Shown piece by piece: positions 10,963 through 23,000 of a stretch of 64,000 bases of DNA. Position 1 is the first letter of the stretch. Each line of letters begins with the position of its first letter. The notes below the pieces were generated by a model. The model saw only the letters and a list, made by a program, of their open reading frames with translations. It was not told where the DNA came from and searched no databases. The stretch lies in assembly GCA_027382625.1 (NCBI GenBank), contig JAJKFJ010022037.1, forward strand, positions 62,001-126,000. Reading direction: 5' to 3'. The stretch is from Tetmemena sp. SeJ-2015 (Eukaryota > Ciliophora > Spirotrichea > Sporadotrichida > Oxytrichidae). A program made the translations under genes and the position numbers.

Positions 10963-13900
10963 ATGAAAAAGGAAAATCTATTCCATTCTTTTCAAAGTAA
11001 GCACTACTTTGAAAAGGGTTTATACTAGAATCTGAAGAATCCAATAGGTTCTTGCTAATTGATGCTGCTCTGCATAGTTTACTTGGCTGCAATAATTGCA
11101 AGCTTTCCTTTAAGTCTTTCAGGTTCAATTACATCCAAATGTGATATTCATACGCATTAAAACCCATTAAATATTGCAAATATTGTTGACTCTTTTGGGT
11201 TTACAGATTTCACTTCTCTTTCTTAGCTCTCGTATGGGCAGTATTGGTCTGCTCTGACATTTATTCACTATACACCTATCACCGAATCAAGACAGAGCAA
11301 CAAAAATCTTTGCCTTTTCAAAGCTCCCCTTCCTTTAATGCATACAACTGCCTATGCGACTTCCTCTTACACTTTCTACACATCCTCTGCTCTGGATCTT
11401 TCATTTACGAGCTCTACTCAGATCTTATCTTTGTTTGGATAGGAGTCTTCAGTTAAACCTAACTAGTTTACGGTATCTTTACAGTTGTCGCTCCAATTTT
11501 CAATAGGATAGTTCAACTCTACCTGCTCTTCAAAATGTTTGTTCTGGCTTTAAAGGGACTGAGAAAGACAATTAGAAACGATAAAGTTGACAGATATTTG
11601 GTGGGACTCTGCTTTTTCAATGTTAGTCGCATGGTATTTCCCTCACATGATGCATGCAAACAGCAAACTTAGAATAAGATAAGATATAATATACATATGT
11701 TTATTTTCATAACTCTATATGCTTGTTGCCACGAAGGAGTGCATAATTAAATTGGTGCAGATAATTTTGAAACTAGTAGTAGTCAGTAACAGTCTTAATA
11801 ACGAGTGTTAACAAGCAAACTAACCAGTTATTGTCATCTTCGTAGGCGCTAATCTACTATCTTACTTATATTTATAGTTTATGAAGCTATATTTATCAGT
11901 AATTCAGATGGTGTTCTTCATGACGGATAAATTCTCCTTCAAGGCAAAGACCAACTTCGATTACAAGCTAGTTGATCAGCTCTCAGAATACGTTGTTAAT
12001 TAACAAGAACTCAGAATTTATAACTTAAACCATAATACATACTTGCTTATATGTAACCTATGAATTGATATAGTAGATAGAAATCAAGATATGGTGCTCA
12101 AATGTTTGGGAGGCTTTCTTCTCAAAGAAAAAGCTATTAAGCAAGTCTCTGTCAGCTTTAAAAATTAGAAGGAATTGATATAGCAGAATTATAGAGAATG
12201 CTTTCTTAGGATTATCATTATAGAAAGAGTAAATAATTAAATTGGAGTTTAGTTTTGGATAAGTTTGTTTTTACAATAACACATAAATGAGCAATATAAG
12301 GTTTAAGGAACTTATAAATATCAACTATAATGTCGATAATAGATAAATATTTATAAGATCCATGAGAGCAGGCTATCTGCTTTGGACTTTTAATTGATAA
12401 AGAGAATAATTCAGACTTTGCCCAAGCTTGAAATTCTTTATCTAATAGATGTAAATACATTTCTTAATAGAATATAACGATTACTATTTTTTGAGATGTA
12501 AAAATCTATGAAAAGGAATTCGAATGCATAGAAGAACTTCTGAAAGCTAAATTCACTATTAAATTAAAGGGCTTATAATTTCTCATCATGAGTTTATTGA
12601 ACAAGCCCATGCTTTTAAGGATCTAGTTCTCCAAAAATAGAAGATTTTAAATTATTAAATTTAAATTTAATGCTCTCCAATATAACTGCACTGATAAGCT
12701 TCGACTGTATAACCGATTAGATACTTTGCTTAATACCCACAGACACCTGAGCATACAGTTCATAGACTAAAGAGCAGTTGACCTCACTCGCACTTTTGAT
12801 AACCTGGATTTGGATTTTCTGGAGAGAGTCAAGTTCACCAAGAAAAGGAATCTTAAATTTTTGACATTCCGAGACTAGGAGTCTCTAGTAAGATAGAGCC
12901 AACTCAGAGTCTGCAAGGCCATAGATTTCACTCAGCTGTTTGAAATAAGCTCACAGCATCTACACAAGCATCAGAAGATTGAGAAAGATAATATAAATAG
13001 CATTAAATTAAGTTTTCTACTTCACACAATTTTATGATAACTTAGTTCACTTGGTGATCGATAAGTTAGATGAGAATGAGAAATTGACGGAGCTCGGAAT
13101 AAGATTCATCCAGGATGAAAGTTCAGAAATTGGATAGATTGAATAGAGTTTTAAGAAGGAGGAGAAGAATATGTTCAGACTCGAAGAAAGCCAGCTGAAA
13201 CTTCTACTTGAAAATATCAAAGACGAGGAGAGGATGACAAACAAAGTTTGCATATTTTCTTCTTCTCTTTTAAACTAAATCCGATCTTTAACTCTAAGTC
13301 ACCACTCTTAAACTTCAATAGAGCTTAAGGAAGAACTCTCTACTTTGATTTTCAAAGACTTCGTATGCAAGTTCATAAACTTAAGGGAAATGATCCTTTA
13401 GAATATGAACTTAGGAAGCCTGGACGTGAAAATGATCTTCTAAATAGCCTCTAGGTTAGATTCCTTTTCCATAAATAACGCTTAAATTGGCGTTATTGAC
13501 TGGTTAGTGCAACTAATAGAGCAAGATAAACGTAGATTCAAAATTGTAAACCTAAAAGACAATAACATCAAACTTTAAGACATGTAGGAGCTATATCACA
13601 TGTTCTAAAGCTGCCAGATGATAAATCTCTCTCAGAATACAGATCTCTTTCTAGATATTAAACAGGATGAGATAGAGTTAGCAGAGGTAAGAACTGACGA
13701 TCGGCCACAGTCAATAATAGAGCATCTAAATTTAGCATAAACTAAACTTGATAAAAATATCCTAGATACTTTTGGAAATCGAGTAAACTATCTTTCAAAG
13801 CTGAAGCTACTCGATCTTGGGATTTATTTTTAGTTTATTTTGATCTTTCAGGCAATAACCTTGAAAACAAAGATGCAAATGATTTCTTTCTAAAGATCAA

Positions 13901-15010
13901 TTCTAGTAATATGATGCTTGCATCTCTATTTTATCAAAGATAAATTTCGAATTTTTATAAAAAGGGAGGTTTTCTCACAATAATCTTAGAAAAGAATAAT
14001 TTCACCTCCAAAATTATGAATAAATTGAGCCACTTACAACTGGAAGTACTTAATCTTGCACATAACAAAATTAAAATAAGGAAGATCTTTCAGATATCAA
14101 GACAAAGTGGAGATGAAAATGTAAAAGACGATGATGAATTTCCAGAGAGAGCTGAGTTAACACCCAAGTTCTTGCCTCGCAATTTTAATTATAATTTTTT
14201 AAAAAATACTGACCTTTCATGCCAGAAAGTTTAAAGGTAAAAATTTAAGATCCTCAGAGGTTTCAATCCTAGTAATATCTTAGAGAAAACCTTTAACTTG
14301 AACTTAAAGGGGGCAGGGCTAAAGTAAAAGCACACTCAGCTGATCTTAGAAGAAGTTTTGAAATAAAGACTATAGATCCAAAGTCTGAATCTTTCAGACA
14401 ACTAGGTCGGAATAAAGGGTTGCAAAATTCTTAACAAAATCTGCACAGTGCTTAATAAGATATCAACCTTGGATACATGAAAATTTTATATTTCTTTTGG
14501 AGCTTGATAATTGCGAAATCAAATGCACTGGCTTGACATAGTTTCATTTTATTCTCCTATTTTTTACCTTTGGATTGCATTCAACGATCCCGAAAGAGAA
14601 GATATGGTTTTGAAGAAACTCTCTGTCCGCAAGAATCAAATAGATGCAAGGTGGGCAGTTAGATTAAACTTCAAACTTAGCAACCCACTTCGAGTGAAGC
14701 ACCTAGACTTTGCTGAAAACATCTTAGATGATAAAGCCATCAAGGAAATGCAAGTCTATTTTACCAGCAATAAAACTTTGCAATACTTAGACTTGAGTTC
14801 TAATAAAATTAGGAGAACTGGCCTCAGAAGAATCAGAGAACTTATATCATCGAATCTTAAAGTGAATGTTAAAGTTTATTTTTTAGTTCTTTTAATCCTT
14901 AGTTGAGGGTAATAAATGTTGCAGGCAACTGTGATGTCGAACAGCATATAGAGATGTGTGAGAGAACACAGAGAGCTAATGAATACACTCAAAAGATCAT
15001 TTACTATTGA
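10963..15010 (+). CDS. Membrane protein with C-terminal leucine-rich repeats
   Basis: ATG 10963 (MKKENLFHSF), TGA 15008-15010. The first ~700 nt encode several hydrophobic helices (LMLLCIVYLAAIIASF; FLALVWAVLVC; LVYGIFTVVAPIF; LYLLFKMFVLAL). A long helical and LRR region follows: SIIEHLNLAQTKLD, LEVLNLAHNKI, IQSLNLSDNQVG, LQYLDLSSNKIRRTG, LRVINVAGNC. The repeats are of the ribonuclease-inhibitor-like type. The last intron (about 14865-14905) gives a clean junction into the final repeat. Several frame changes occur, one explained by an IES at 11190-11221. Function is unknown; LRRs usually mediate protein binding. The membrane and LRR parts could be two adjacent genes, but I found no TGA plus ATG boundary between them that fits better. 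Confidence 0.62.
11190..11221 (+). other. IES, 26 nt, pointer CTCTTT
   Basis: CTCTTT at 11190-11195 and 11216-11221. Removal joins IANIVDSF to LALVWAVLVCSDIYS in frame, producing a continuous transmembrane helix. Confidence 0.75.
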
Positions 15011-15132
15011 CTGACTTGGCTATATTCGCAAGAAGCCCAAACTTTGTAAACTTAAAAAGCATATGTGAATTTAAAGAAGTTATACTTGATCTTCTTCGAT
15101 TTAATTTCTTAAGAATATTAAACTTAAATAAC

Positions 15133-16344
15133 TCACATGGCAGAGATGATATAGGAGTCTCTGTAACTCGTATTTATAATTAACTCTACGATCGAACTCT
15201 GGAGTTTCCTCTCCATTCCATCGAAGTGCTTACTAAGTTGCTCTGAAAAATTCTACCTTATAGTATATGGATCCATCTGGATGCTATTCATGTACACGCT
15301 GCTAGTGCTCTTTGCTTGTATTGCATTTGAGGAGAAAGAAGGATTGCTGCTCGTGAGGCCGTTCATGGAATCTCTCAGAGTCTGATTTTCATCGCAGATC
15401 TTTCTTGGGAAGTTGCTTATCGTATAGAGTCTGTCTGCTTAGGTAGTTTAAAGGACCACGAAATGGAATCTTGAGTAGGTATCTTCAAAAGAGAGGACAG
15501 TCCTGAGCTGCAGATTTTCCATAATAGCTGAGTTTATTATTCCATAATCAAACAAGAAATTTAAATTTGCAAATTATCTGATTAGATTTTTCCTTTAGAA
15601 ATATATTTGATTGATATTTGATCGAAGCTTTAAGAGTCTGTGCTTTCTGGAGCTGACTTACCTTTATATCATAGTTAGCGTTTACTTCCTAGCTCCCTAT
15701 CCTATTTTAATCAGTCTTGTAGAAGAGTAGTTGCACAAGGGATAAATAGCACCACATCAGTATCCTTCGTTTTTATAGAAGTTTCTACAAGAAATATTAG
15801 CAAAGAGAGTATCAATTTTACAATAGATCATTGTTGGTTACTCATTTGGCTATCTCTGAATCCTGAGTTGTAGTCTGTTGTAGGGCGAGAATTAAAAGGC
15901 GCAACTACTTGGAAAGTCTTGTCTCGTCCAGAGTTTCCTCTCTGTCTATGCTAAACTTGTCCAGTTTTTCAATTGAGCTCATAATTATGAGCATCTCATG
16001 CTCAGGGTTGAATGGACTATTCTAGACTGATATGGGCACGAATATTTGCTGAGTTTTAGTTTTAATGATTGTCATTATCTGGGACAAAATTGTCTTGAAG
16101 TTTTCAAGTTGATCCTTCGAATAGCAGAGCGCCAAGATCTTTGCTTCTCTATCTATAAAGAGAATTATGAGAACAAGAATAAGTTTAGAGGAGGAAAGAA
16201 GGAGTGAGCATTACTCTTTTCAAGATAACTGTTGATATGAGCAATAGATCTCTAAATTTCATTTAGACCGCCACTGCTAGTGCCGCCATTCGAGGATCCA
16301 TCTATGTTATTTTTATCTCTTGTGGTGCAGCAAGTTCCTCCCAT
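15133..16344 (-). CDS. Unrecognised protein with acylation-type N-terminus
   Basis: I do not recognise this gene. On the minus strand it starts at ATG 16344 and its last block ends in TGA at 15133-15135, tail to tail with the LRR gene. The N-terminus MGGTCCTTRDK has Gly2 plus Cys5 and Cys6, the pattern of N-myristoylation with palmitoylation, so membrane attachment is likely (inference). Blocks MLIIMSSIEKLDKFS and, near the end, MDPYTIRQNFSEQLS and QSSIVELIINTSYRDS look coding, with frame changes between that probably mark IESs. No known domain was seen. Confidence 0.5.
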
Positions 16345-16457
16345 TTTATTTTAATATTTTAATCTAATTTTAAATTAAAAACACTCAAACCAAATTAACA
16401 TAATAGCATGCATTCTATCACTTAATTTATTAAGGACTCTTCCACCATTTATTGATA

Positions 16458-18724
16458 CTCAGTATTTGATAAATGCTTTATAAATCTTCTTTTCAAGGAT
16501 CTTCACATCCTAATCCAAAGCCATGGCTTACAGCTTCTTCTGATGTTTTTTCTTATGAGCCTTTTTATTTTCGAAATCTTCCTGCTTCTTCAGTATCATC
16601 ATAGCATGTGGATTGCTTTTCAGTAAGATGTTCCTATCCTTGACCCAATTCTACCCTGGGTCGTTTATTTCCTAAACTGACTCTCTGAATAATCCAGAAG
16701 TTTATCTCTTCTGCTCTCTCAACTCAGCTAACTTCTTTTTCTCTTGCTCCTTAGGGTCAGGCAAACTTGAAAGTTTAAATGGTGATGCGAAATCCTGCAG
16801 TGATTTCAACCTTGGTGAAATGGATTTCCCACCCCCATAGATGCTTTCATCGCGGTTATTGTAAGCACCAACCCCATTCAAAGAATGTAAAGGGCCCTCA
16901 AGCGAGAAAGTTTAACCTTGGAGGTCATCTTCCTCACGTGTCAGGATGTTCTAATTTTCAAGGTTGACTTCTTACTAGAACTCATATCTAGGAGACGACA
17001 TGAGGAAGGTACCTATCTTATCTTTGTCTCTCATCTTGAGCTGCTTGTAGTCGTTTATAGTTTGTGAAATAACCTGCTCTTGCTTCAGATCTGTGTAGCT
17101 TTTGAATCTCAAGCTGCTAGTATTTGTTTGGTATCGCTCATTTGATTGAAAAGATTTCATAGATTGATCTCTATGTCCATAGTTCTAAACAGATGACAGG
17201 CCAGTGAAGAACTGAGAATCTTGAGGTTTTAAAGTCCCAAATAGTAAACTATTTTGAGTTGGAAGAGTATTCCCAATGTTAGACTGGCTAATGGAATTGT
17301 AGAGTCTTGAGTCCGGAGACTTATTTATCTAACTTAAAGATCTATTCCCAGAGGGATCTCTGAAATTTGGCTATTACTAAGAGTCATGATACTAATTCCC
17401 TTGATGCTTTGGGCTCGATCTTTTGTCTTTCGAGAAGTTTAATTTCATTGGAGGCTCTCTGAGTTCATCTTAAGATTATTGATGGCTTATTATATTCAAG
17501 GATAGCTCTGCTATCTTCAATGGATTTTTCATGCCTACTCTATTTTTCTCTTTCTGAAGTAGACTTAATGCTGAATCTCTAATGCTTTACACGCTCATGC
17601 GACTTAAAATATTAATCTTTGAGTTTGTGGATCTATCCTTGGAGAGGTATTGCTCTGTTTTCTATCTCCAAATTTGTATAAAGATTTGGAGAGATATGAG
17701 CCATACTGATTTAGAAGCTAGTTAACGCTCTCAGTTTACATCTTGTGATTTCTATTCTAATGAAAATACTCTGTCGCCTTAGATGTAAAATACATTAAAT
17801 TGCTTTAGATGCAGGCTTGTTCTTATAGGACCTGTAAAGTTCAGATGAATTCCTCTTGTTGAGCATTATCTTCTTGCTCTGTCCTTTATTTTGACTATAA
17901 GATCTTATTTAAGCAGGTCTCTAATTGCTGTGGGAGCTGTTCACAGTTTGATTAAAATTTATTAAAATTTTAACTCGATTGTTATTCTCTTGTCTATTTA
18001 GGTTTTGATAGGTTGATTCCTGGAGAGCGTCAGATTACATAGTTTCATTTTAGCCATCAATAATTCTACTTTAATCAATCAACCCTTCCATGGAGGGGTT
18101 ATCAACTATGGTTGGCAAAGTCTCAAAAATTTGGCTCTATCTTTGACCCCTAAAGGCCTTTTTACTAGACTTCTTCGCAGATAAAGCCAAAGGAAAAGTC
18201 TATTCCTCTGAGGCTTCATGCTTATAAATTCCTTGAGGTGTTTCAGAAGCAGATTTCTAGATTTGGGGCTTGATGACGGGGCATCTGAATTAGACATAAC
18301 CCTCAAACTTGGCCAAAGATGGAAGGTAAGATTTCTTTGGAGGTTCGTGAAGGAATTATAGAAAATAATATGCATACACAATTTGAGACTCTTATCTGTA
18401 GATAGACCTAATTCATCACCTCCTTCATTTTTAGTGGATTATATTAAGACCTCATTTCTCTTGTTAAAACTCGCATAACCAGTTAGCTGTGGATTAAATT
18501 TGGGGAGCAACTGTCCCCTCTAGTTGCACTTCACTCGCTTGCCAGCCCCATCAATCAAGCAAGTAGTTCCCTCTGTCCTAGTTGTACCAAATTTGATTAG
18601 TGGAGTTGGCTGCATTTGGCAATCTATCTACTGAAGCTCTAGATTTGGTTGAAATAGAATTGAGAGTTGCACTCTTGGTTGAATTGAATTAAGTCTGAGA
18701 AGCTGGTGAGACGCCGTATTCCAT
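16458..18724 (-). CDS. Unrecognised Lys/Ser-rich protein
   Basis: The minus-strand start is ATG 18724 (MEYGVSPASQTQF) and the last coding block ends in TGA at 16458-16460. Good coding blocks are the first 180 nt, a stretch around 18450-18560 (RGQLLPKFNPQLTGYASF), and a basic helical C-terminus around 16465-16650 (VKDRNILLKSNPHAMMILKK, then alternating Lys/His/Gln). The middle is Ser/Asn-rich and changes frame several times. I recognise no family. It lies downstream of the four-unit array, next to A1 on the same strand, and may be an unrelated flanking gene. Confidence 0.45.
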
Positions 18725-18863
18725 TTTATGATAAAACTGATAGTTTAATTGTCTCTTGTAAATGGATTTATTCTCCTTTTAGAGATTTAGTGATGAATAA
18801 TAAGAAAAGTATATTAGATAACAACTAAAATTAGTCTATAATGTGTCTAAAACTTTGTGGAGT

Positions 18864-19809
18864 TCACCAATCCATCTTTTGGAAAACTATTTCCATGTCC
18901 TCATCAAAGTCTATATTTCTACTTTTATAGCCAGTTAAGCTTTGTTAAGGCATTCTCTATTTCATCTAGCCTTCTGCCAACTGTGTCTTATCGTTAAGAA
19001 AATTAAAAAAAGACCGAATAAGTTGTTCAATGACTGAGGACTTAAACTTTATATCTGCTATGGTATTTGTGTCCACAAAACCTTTGCTCCTAATTTGATC
19101 GAAGACATTATATGTCTCAAATATGTTCAGAGCGAGATGGCACATAAACTCACACATAGAAATTGATAAAGCATTATATTATTGAATTGGTATATCTGCA
19201 TTGAATTGGACGAGTCCTACCATATCAGGGTTTCCATCGAAATCAATATACTCCTACCCTGTAGTCGAATCTTTCCTTATGGGATATAAGCCAAGGGACT
19301 CTAAGCCCTCGTCATCATCATCTCCATAATCATCGCTATCTTTTCTATCTTAGTCTTAATGCTCGCACTTTTCCACGATTTCCTGAAACTTCTGCAGCTA
19401 CAGCTCGTTTTCTACTTATAAGTCCTCACCCTATATTTCAGTATCTAAGAATTCGGTAAACTCCAAACTCTGAAAGTCATTATTTATGTATTTTAAAGCG
19501 TTTTTAGTACTTGCTTTTTAATTTTGGCCTTTTGAATTTTTATTAAATAAGGACATATGTGGCTTTTATTCAAAGGAGTCGTTTTCATTGAAGCTTGGTA
19601 CTTATATAATACTCTCAGACGCCTCCGATAAAGCATTACTCTCTAAGTGCTTGAATTGAGAAGTAGAATAAGAATAAGTTAGCATAAATTATTTATGATA
19701 ACTTTAAATGGGAAGGTTTGGGAGGATAAGCGGAGAAGAAATCTTTGGCCATTGAAAGTTCATTTGAGGATTCCTTTTTCACATATTTTTTGTTGTTCTT
19801 TGCAGTCAT
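18864..19809 (-). CDS. A1: small coiled-coil protein of the array-linked family
   Basis: Start ATG 19809 (MTAKNNKKYVKKESSNELS), stop TGA 18864-18866. After a disordered acidic N-terminal half comes the family core YIDFDGNPDMVGLVQFNAD, then HLALNIFETYNVFDQI once a 48-nt IES is removed. The C-terminus is helical (SSVIEQLIRSFFNFLN) and ends with DFDEDMEIVFQKMDW. The same core recurs in A2, A3 and A4, each on the minus strand just downstream of a channel gene. I do not recognise the family; no catalytic or membrane motif is seen. A1 is the most divergent copy. Confidence 0.7.
19144..19194 (-). other. IES, 48 nt, pointer TAT (ATA on + strand)
   Basis: Removing 48 nt changes QFNADI-(16 extra residues)-CHLALNIFE into QFNADMCHLALNIFE, which matches the uninterrupted core of A2, A3 and A4. 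Support therefore comes from paralogue comparison rather than from frame. Confidence 0.7.
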
Positions 19810-20068
19810 ATTTTTAGGGATTCGTTTGTTTATTTCTTACATCACCAGATTTCGAAAAGAGCCATCTTGATATTATGCTTTTGAACTTGTACTTACTGAT
19901 AAGTCTCTCTAAGATATCAAATCATATATCACTTCTTAATTTAGAGGAAATAGAGAATAAATTTAAAGAAAAAAAGTAAAACCTTCAGTATGTTTGAAAA
20001 CATAAAATAGAATAAATGGAAAAATAAGAAAATAAAAATCTTCTATAGAAAGATGAAAAAAATATAAT

Positions 20069-23000
20069 TCAATTTAAAGATAGAGTATTTTCTTTCAAGT
20101 GCTTCGAATCTATAAGTTTAATTCTATTGCTGTCTCTCTCCGCTGGGGAAAGTGTGCTATCAGTGCCTATATTAAACCAAGTAAGCAAATAAATCCTTGA
20201 TTAGTGTGAAAAAATTCTGTGTTATTCTAGTTAGAGAGTTAAGTGGTAGTCTGTATCGTGCCTAACTTGTCATAATTTATAGTAGAAGCACTGCCCCCTT
20301 AATTCTAGAACCTATTGCTATTTTTCATATTCTTTAGGTCTTTAATTATAAATGAACCTAGGGAAATAATTTTTCTTAATCTTGTTTGACCAGAAGTTTG
20401 AGAGGTGGTGGTACAATTGAGAAATGCCGCTGTCTTGAATTACTTCTTCTCATCGCTTCAGAAACGGCTTCTAAAATAAAAATACTCACAAACATTTATA
20501 TCTGAGATTGGTAGCGATAAATCTGATTGACCCTTTTTATTAGATTCCTAGGTCTTTGCATTAAGAGAGTATTATAGATTAAAAACAAGTATTAAAGTTA
20601 TGAATTTACATTTCATAAGTGAAATATTTGTTGAAGATTTAAGCAAGGTTATTACTATTTACCTAGGTGATACCAGACTCTGCGAAGTTTCTGCTCCTGC
20701 CCTAATTTTACTCTATTATAAAAATGTTTTTAATATATTCAATTTTCTAAGTTTTTAGCATTGACCTGCTTTCTCAAATTTAAAGAGAGTAAGGGGAGAT
20801 GAATTTACTAAGCTTTACTTGCTACTATAATTAAGTAGTTATAAATACACTTAATAGGAAATAAGATTGTAAGTGAGGACTGTTTATCATCGAAGTTCTC
20901 TCGCTCAATTAAAAATGAGTTCCTAGGCATCTTTATCTTCACAGATTCCATCTTTTATTGTGAGTACCTTTTGAACTTGAGTTAGCCTTTAGAGGTTCTG
21001 TGAGGATTTTAAACCTTCTCTTTAAAATCGTCATCTTGGGTTCCAAAAATCTTTTTACTTCCTCCATAAGCTTACTGCTTTTTTCCTCCAAATTTTGAGG
21101 GTACAGATGCGGAGTTATAATAAATTCAAGTTTAAATTTCTTGCTCTCCTTTCATTCCTTATTCGTTATTCAAACTGCGTCTCCTTTTCTATAATGGAGT
21201 CCTCCTCAAATATTCTGCTCTCTTCCTCATTTTCCTAAATCGTCTCTATCTTTTTAACTTCTTCGAGATATTTTTTGGTGACTATGCTATTCTGTGATTC
21301 CTTTTTATGCTCATTTGTTGCAGTCACCTCAGTTTTTGAAGACTTTTAACTGAAAAATTGATTGAGAATTGCCAGAGACTGTCTTCTCTTAGTCTAAGCA
21401 ATTTTGAGATAGGTTTCAGTGAAACCCTCCAAATGTTAATGAATTCTCTTGCCCCTTTTAGCCATCACTGGCTCATCATCTACTATTTCATTTACCTCTC
21501 CTACTTAGAAAAACCAAGGGAGGTTCGTGCTGTCAGCTTGCAATACTATGTTATCATCTTTAGAGACGAGGTTACGAATTATGATCTTCTTGTTTATTGC
21601 ACTCTATCTAGTTTATAAAAAATAAGAAAATCCTTCTCTAGTTTGATTCTCTTACTCACCCTAAAAATTATCCTCCTTCTTTTCTTCGATTGTTGCAATC
21701 TAGAGCTTTGCTTTCTAGTTTGAGCCCCTCTGATGATTTATCTCTTGCTAAATTCCAGTATCTTTTGTTTCCGAAGAAATTTAAAGATTCAAAGCTTAAA
21801 AATGATTTTCTAGCCAGCTTTTTCTAGAGTGTTGAACAATATCTTCATATGCTTAGAGCTAACTCGTTTACTAGTTTAAGTAAAAAAAATAGAATGGGTT
21901 TATTTTTCTTCCTCTTGATTTAATTTTGCAAATCCTGGGACTTCCCCCCTTTTGCTTTTCCTTGGTTGATTCCTCGGAGTGATATTACCTTGGTTAGTTT
22001 TATTGGCAGCAGTGGTGGAATTATCATTTATTTTCAAATCATCTCCTAAGCTACTTCTACGAGGCCTCTCTAAGTCTTCAATCAATATTCGGTTCCCACC
22101 AATCAATCAATAATAACGAAACAATATTAATGGATTTGCAGTCTGCTAAACGCTGACCCTTCCTTTTCTGTTTTAATAACTCTTAACACTCTTGTTATGC
22201 GAATCTGAGATTGTAGCTGCGTCCTCATTCGTACCGTCCTCTTCGTGCTGTAAGTTTATATCCTTCATGCTAAAACTCTAACTCTTACTATAAATTGCAA
22301 AAAATTGTGGAAATAGATATTAAGCTATCCTTTAAATTATTAGGAGAGATTCCACCTTATTCACTCACACTTGGGTCATTCAAATCCTTTTCTGATTCCA
22401 CAATAGATGTATCCAAATCAACTGAGAGCTCTTTCTCTACCTGTGACCTGAAATTTTAAGCAAACCTGGATTTAAAAATTAAAGTAGAACTTCGAAATAA
22501 AAGACATAGGATTTGCTATCTTGTTTTTACTTTTCTCGTCTCTTTAAGATCCTTTAATTGTCCTGCCATGAGTCAAACCAGATTCATCAGATCTTTTAGT
22601 CAAGTCTGCACGCTGCAAAATTACTGAAGGCCTTACTTGTCTGCCCATTCTTTTCAAGAAATAAACCTATAGTGAACAAAGAATTCAAAGACTTTATGCT
22701 TTAAATTTTATCTGTTTATAGGCTTGATTCCCGGAGTAAGAGAGCCGCTTTTAACTTGCACTGACTTTGCAGATAGAGGAGAAAGCTTTGACTGTGAACG
22801 GATAAGATCGCCACCCACAGGTTTACGTACTGGAGTCAGGTTGTACTTGCTGAGAAAAGCTTGCTGAAACCCAAAGCTTGCTGCTGCTGCCTTTCTCATT
22901 CGCTTCTCTGCTCTATTTCCCTCCACTTGCTTTGAGTACTTTGGCTTCATCGCCATGTCTCGATCATCCTCCTCGTCCATAAACTTTATCATAGAAGTAT

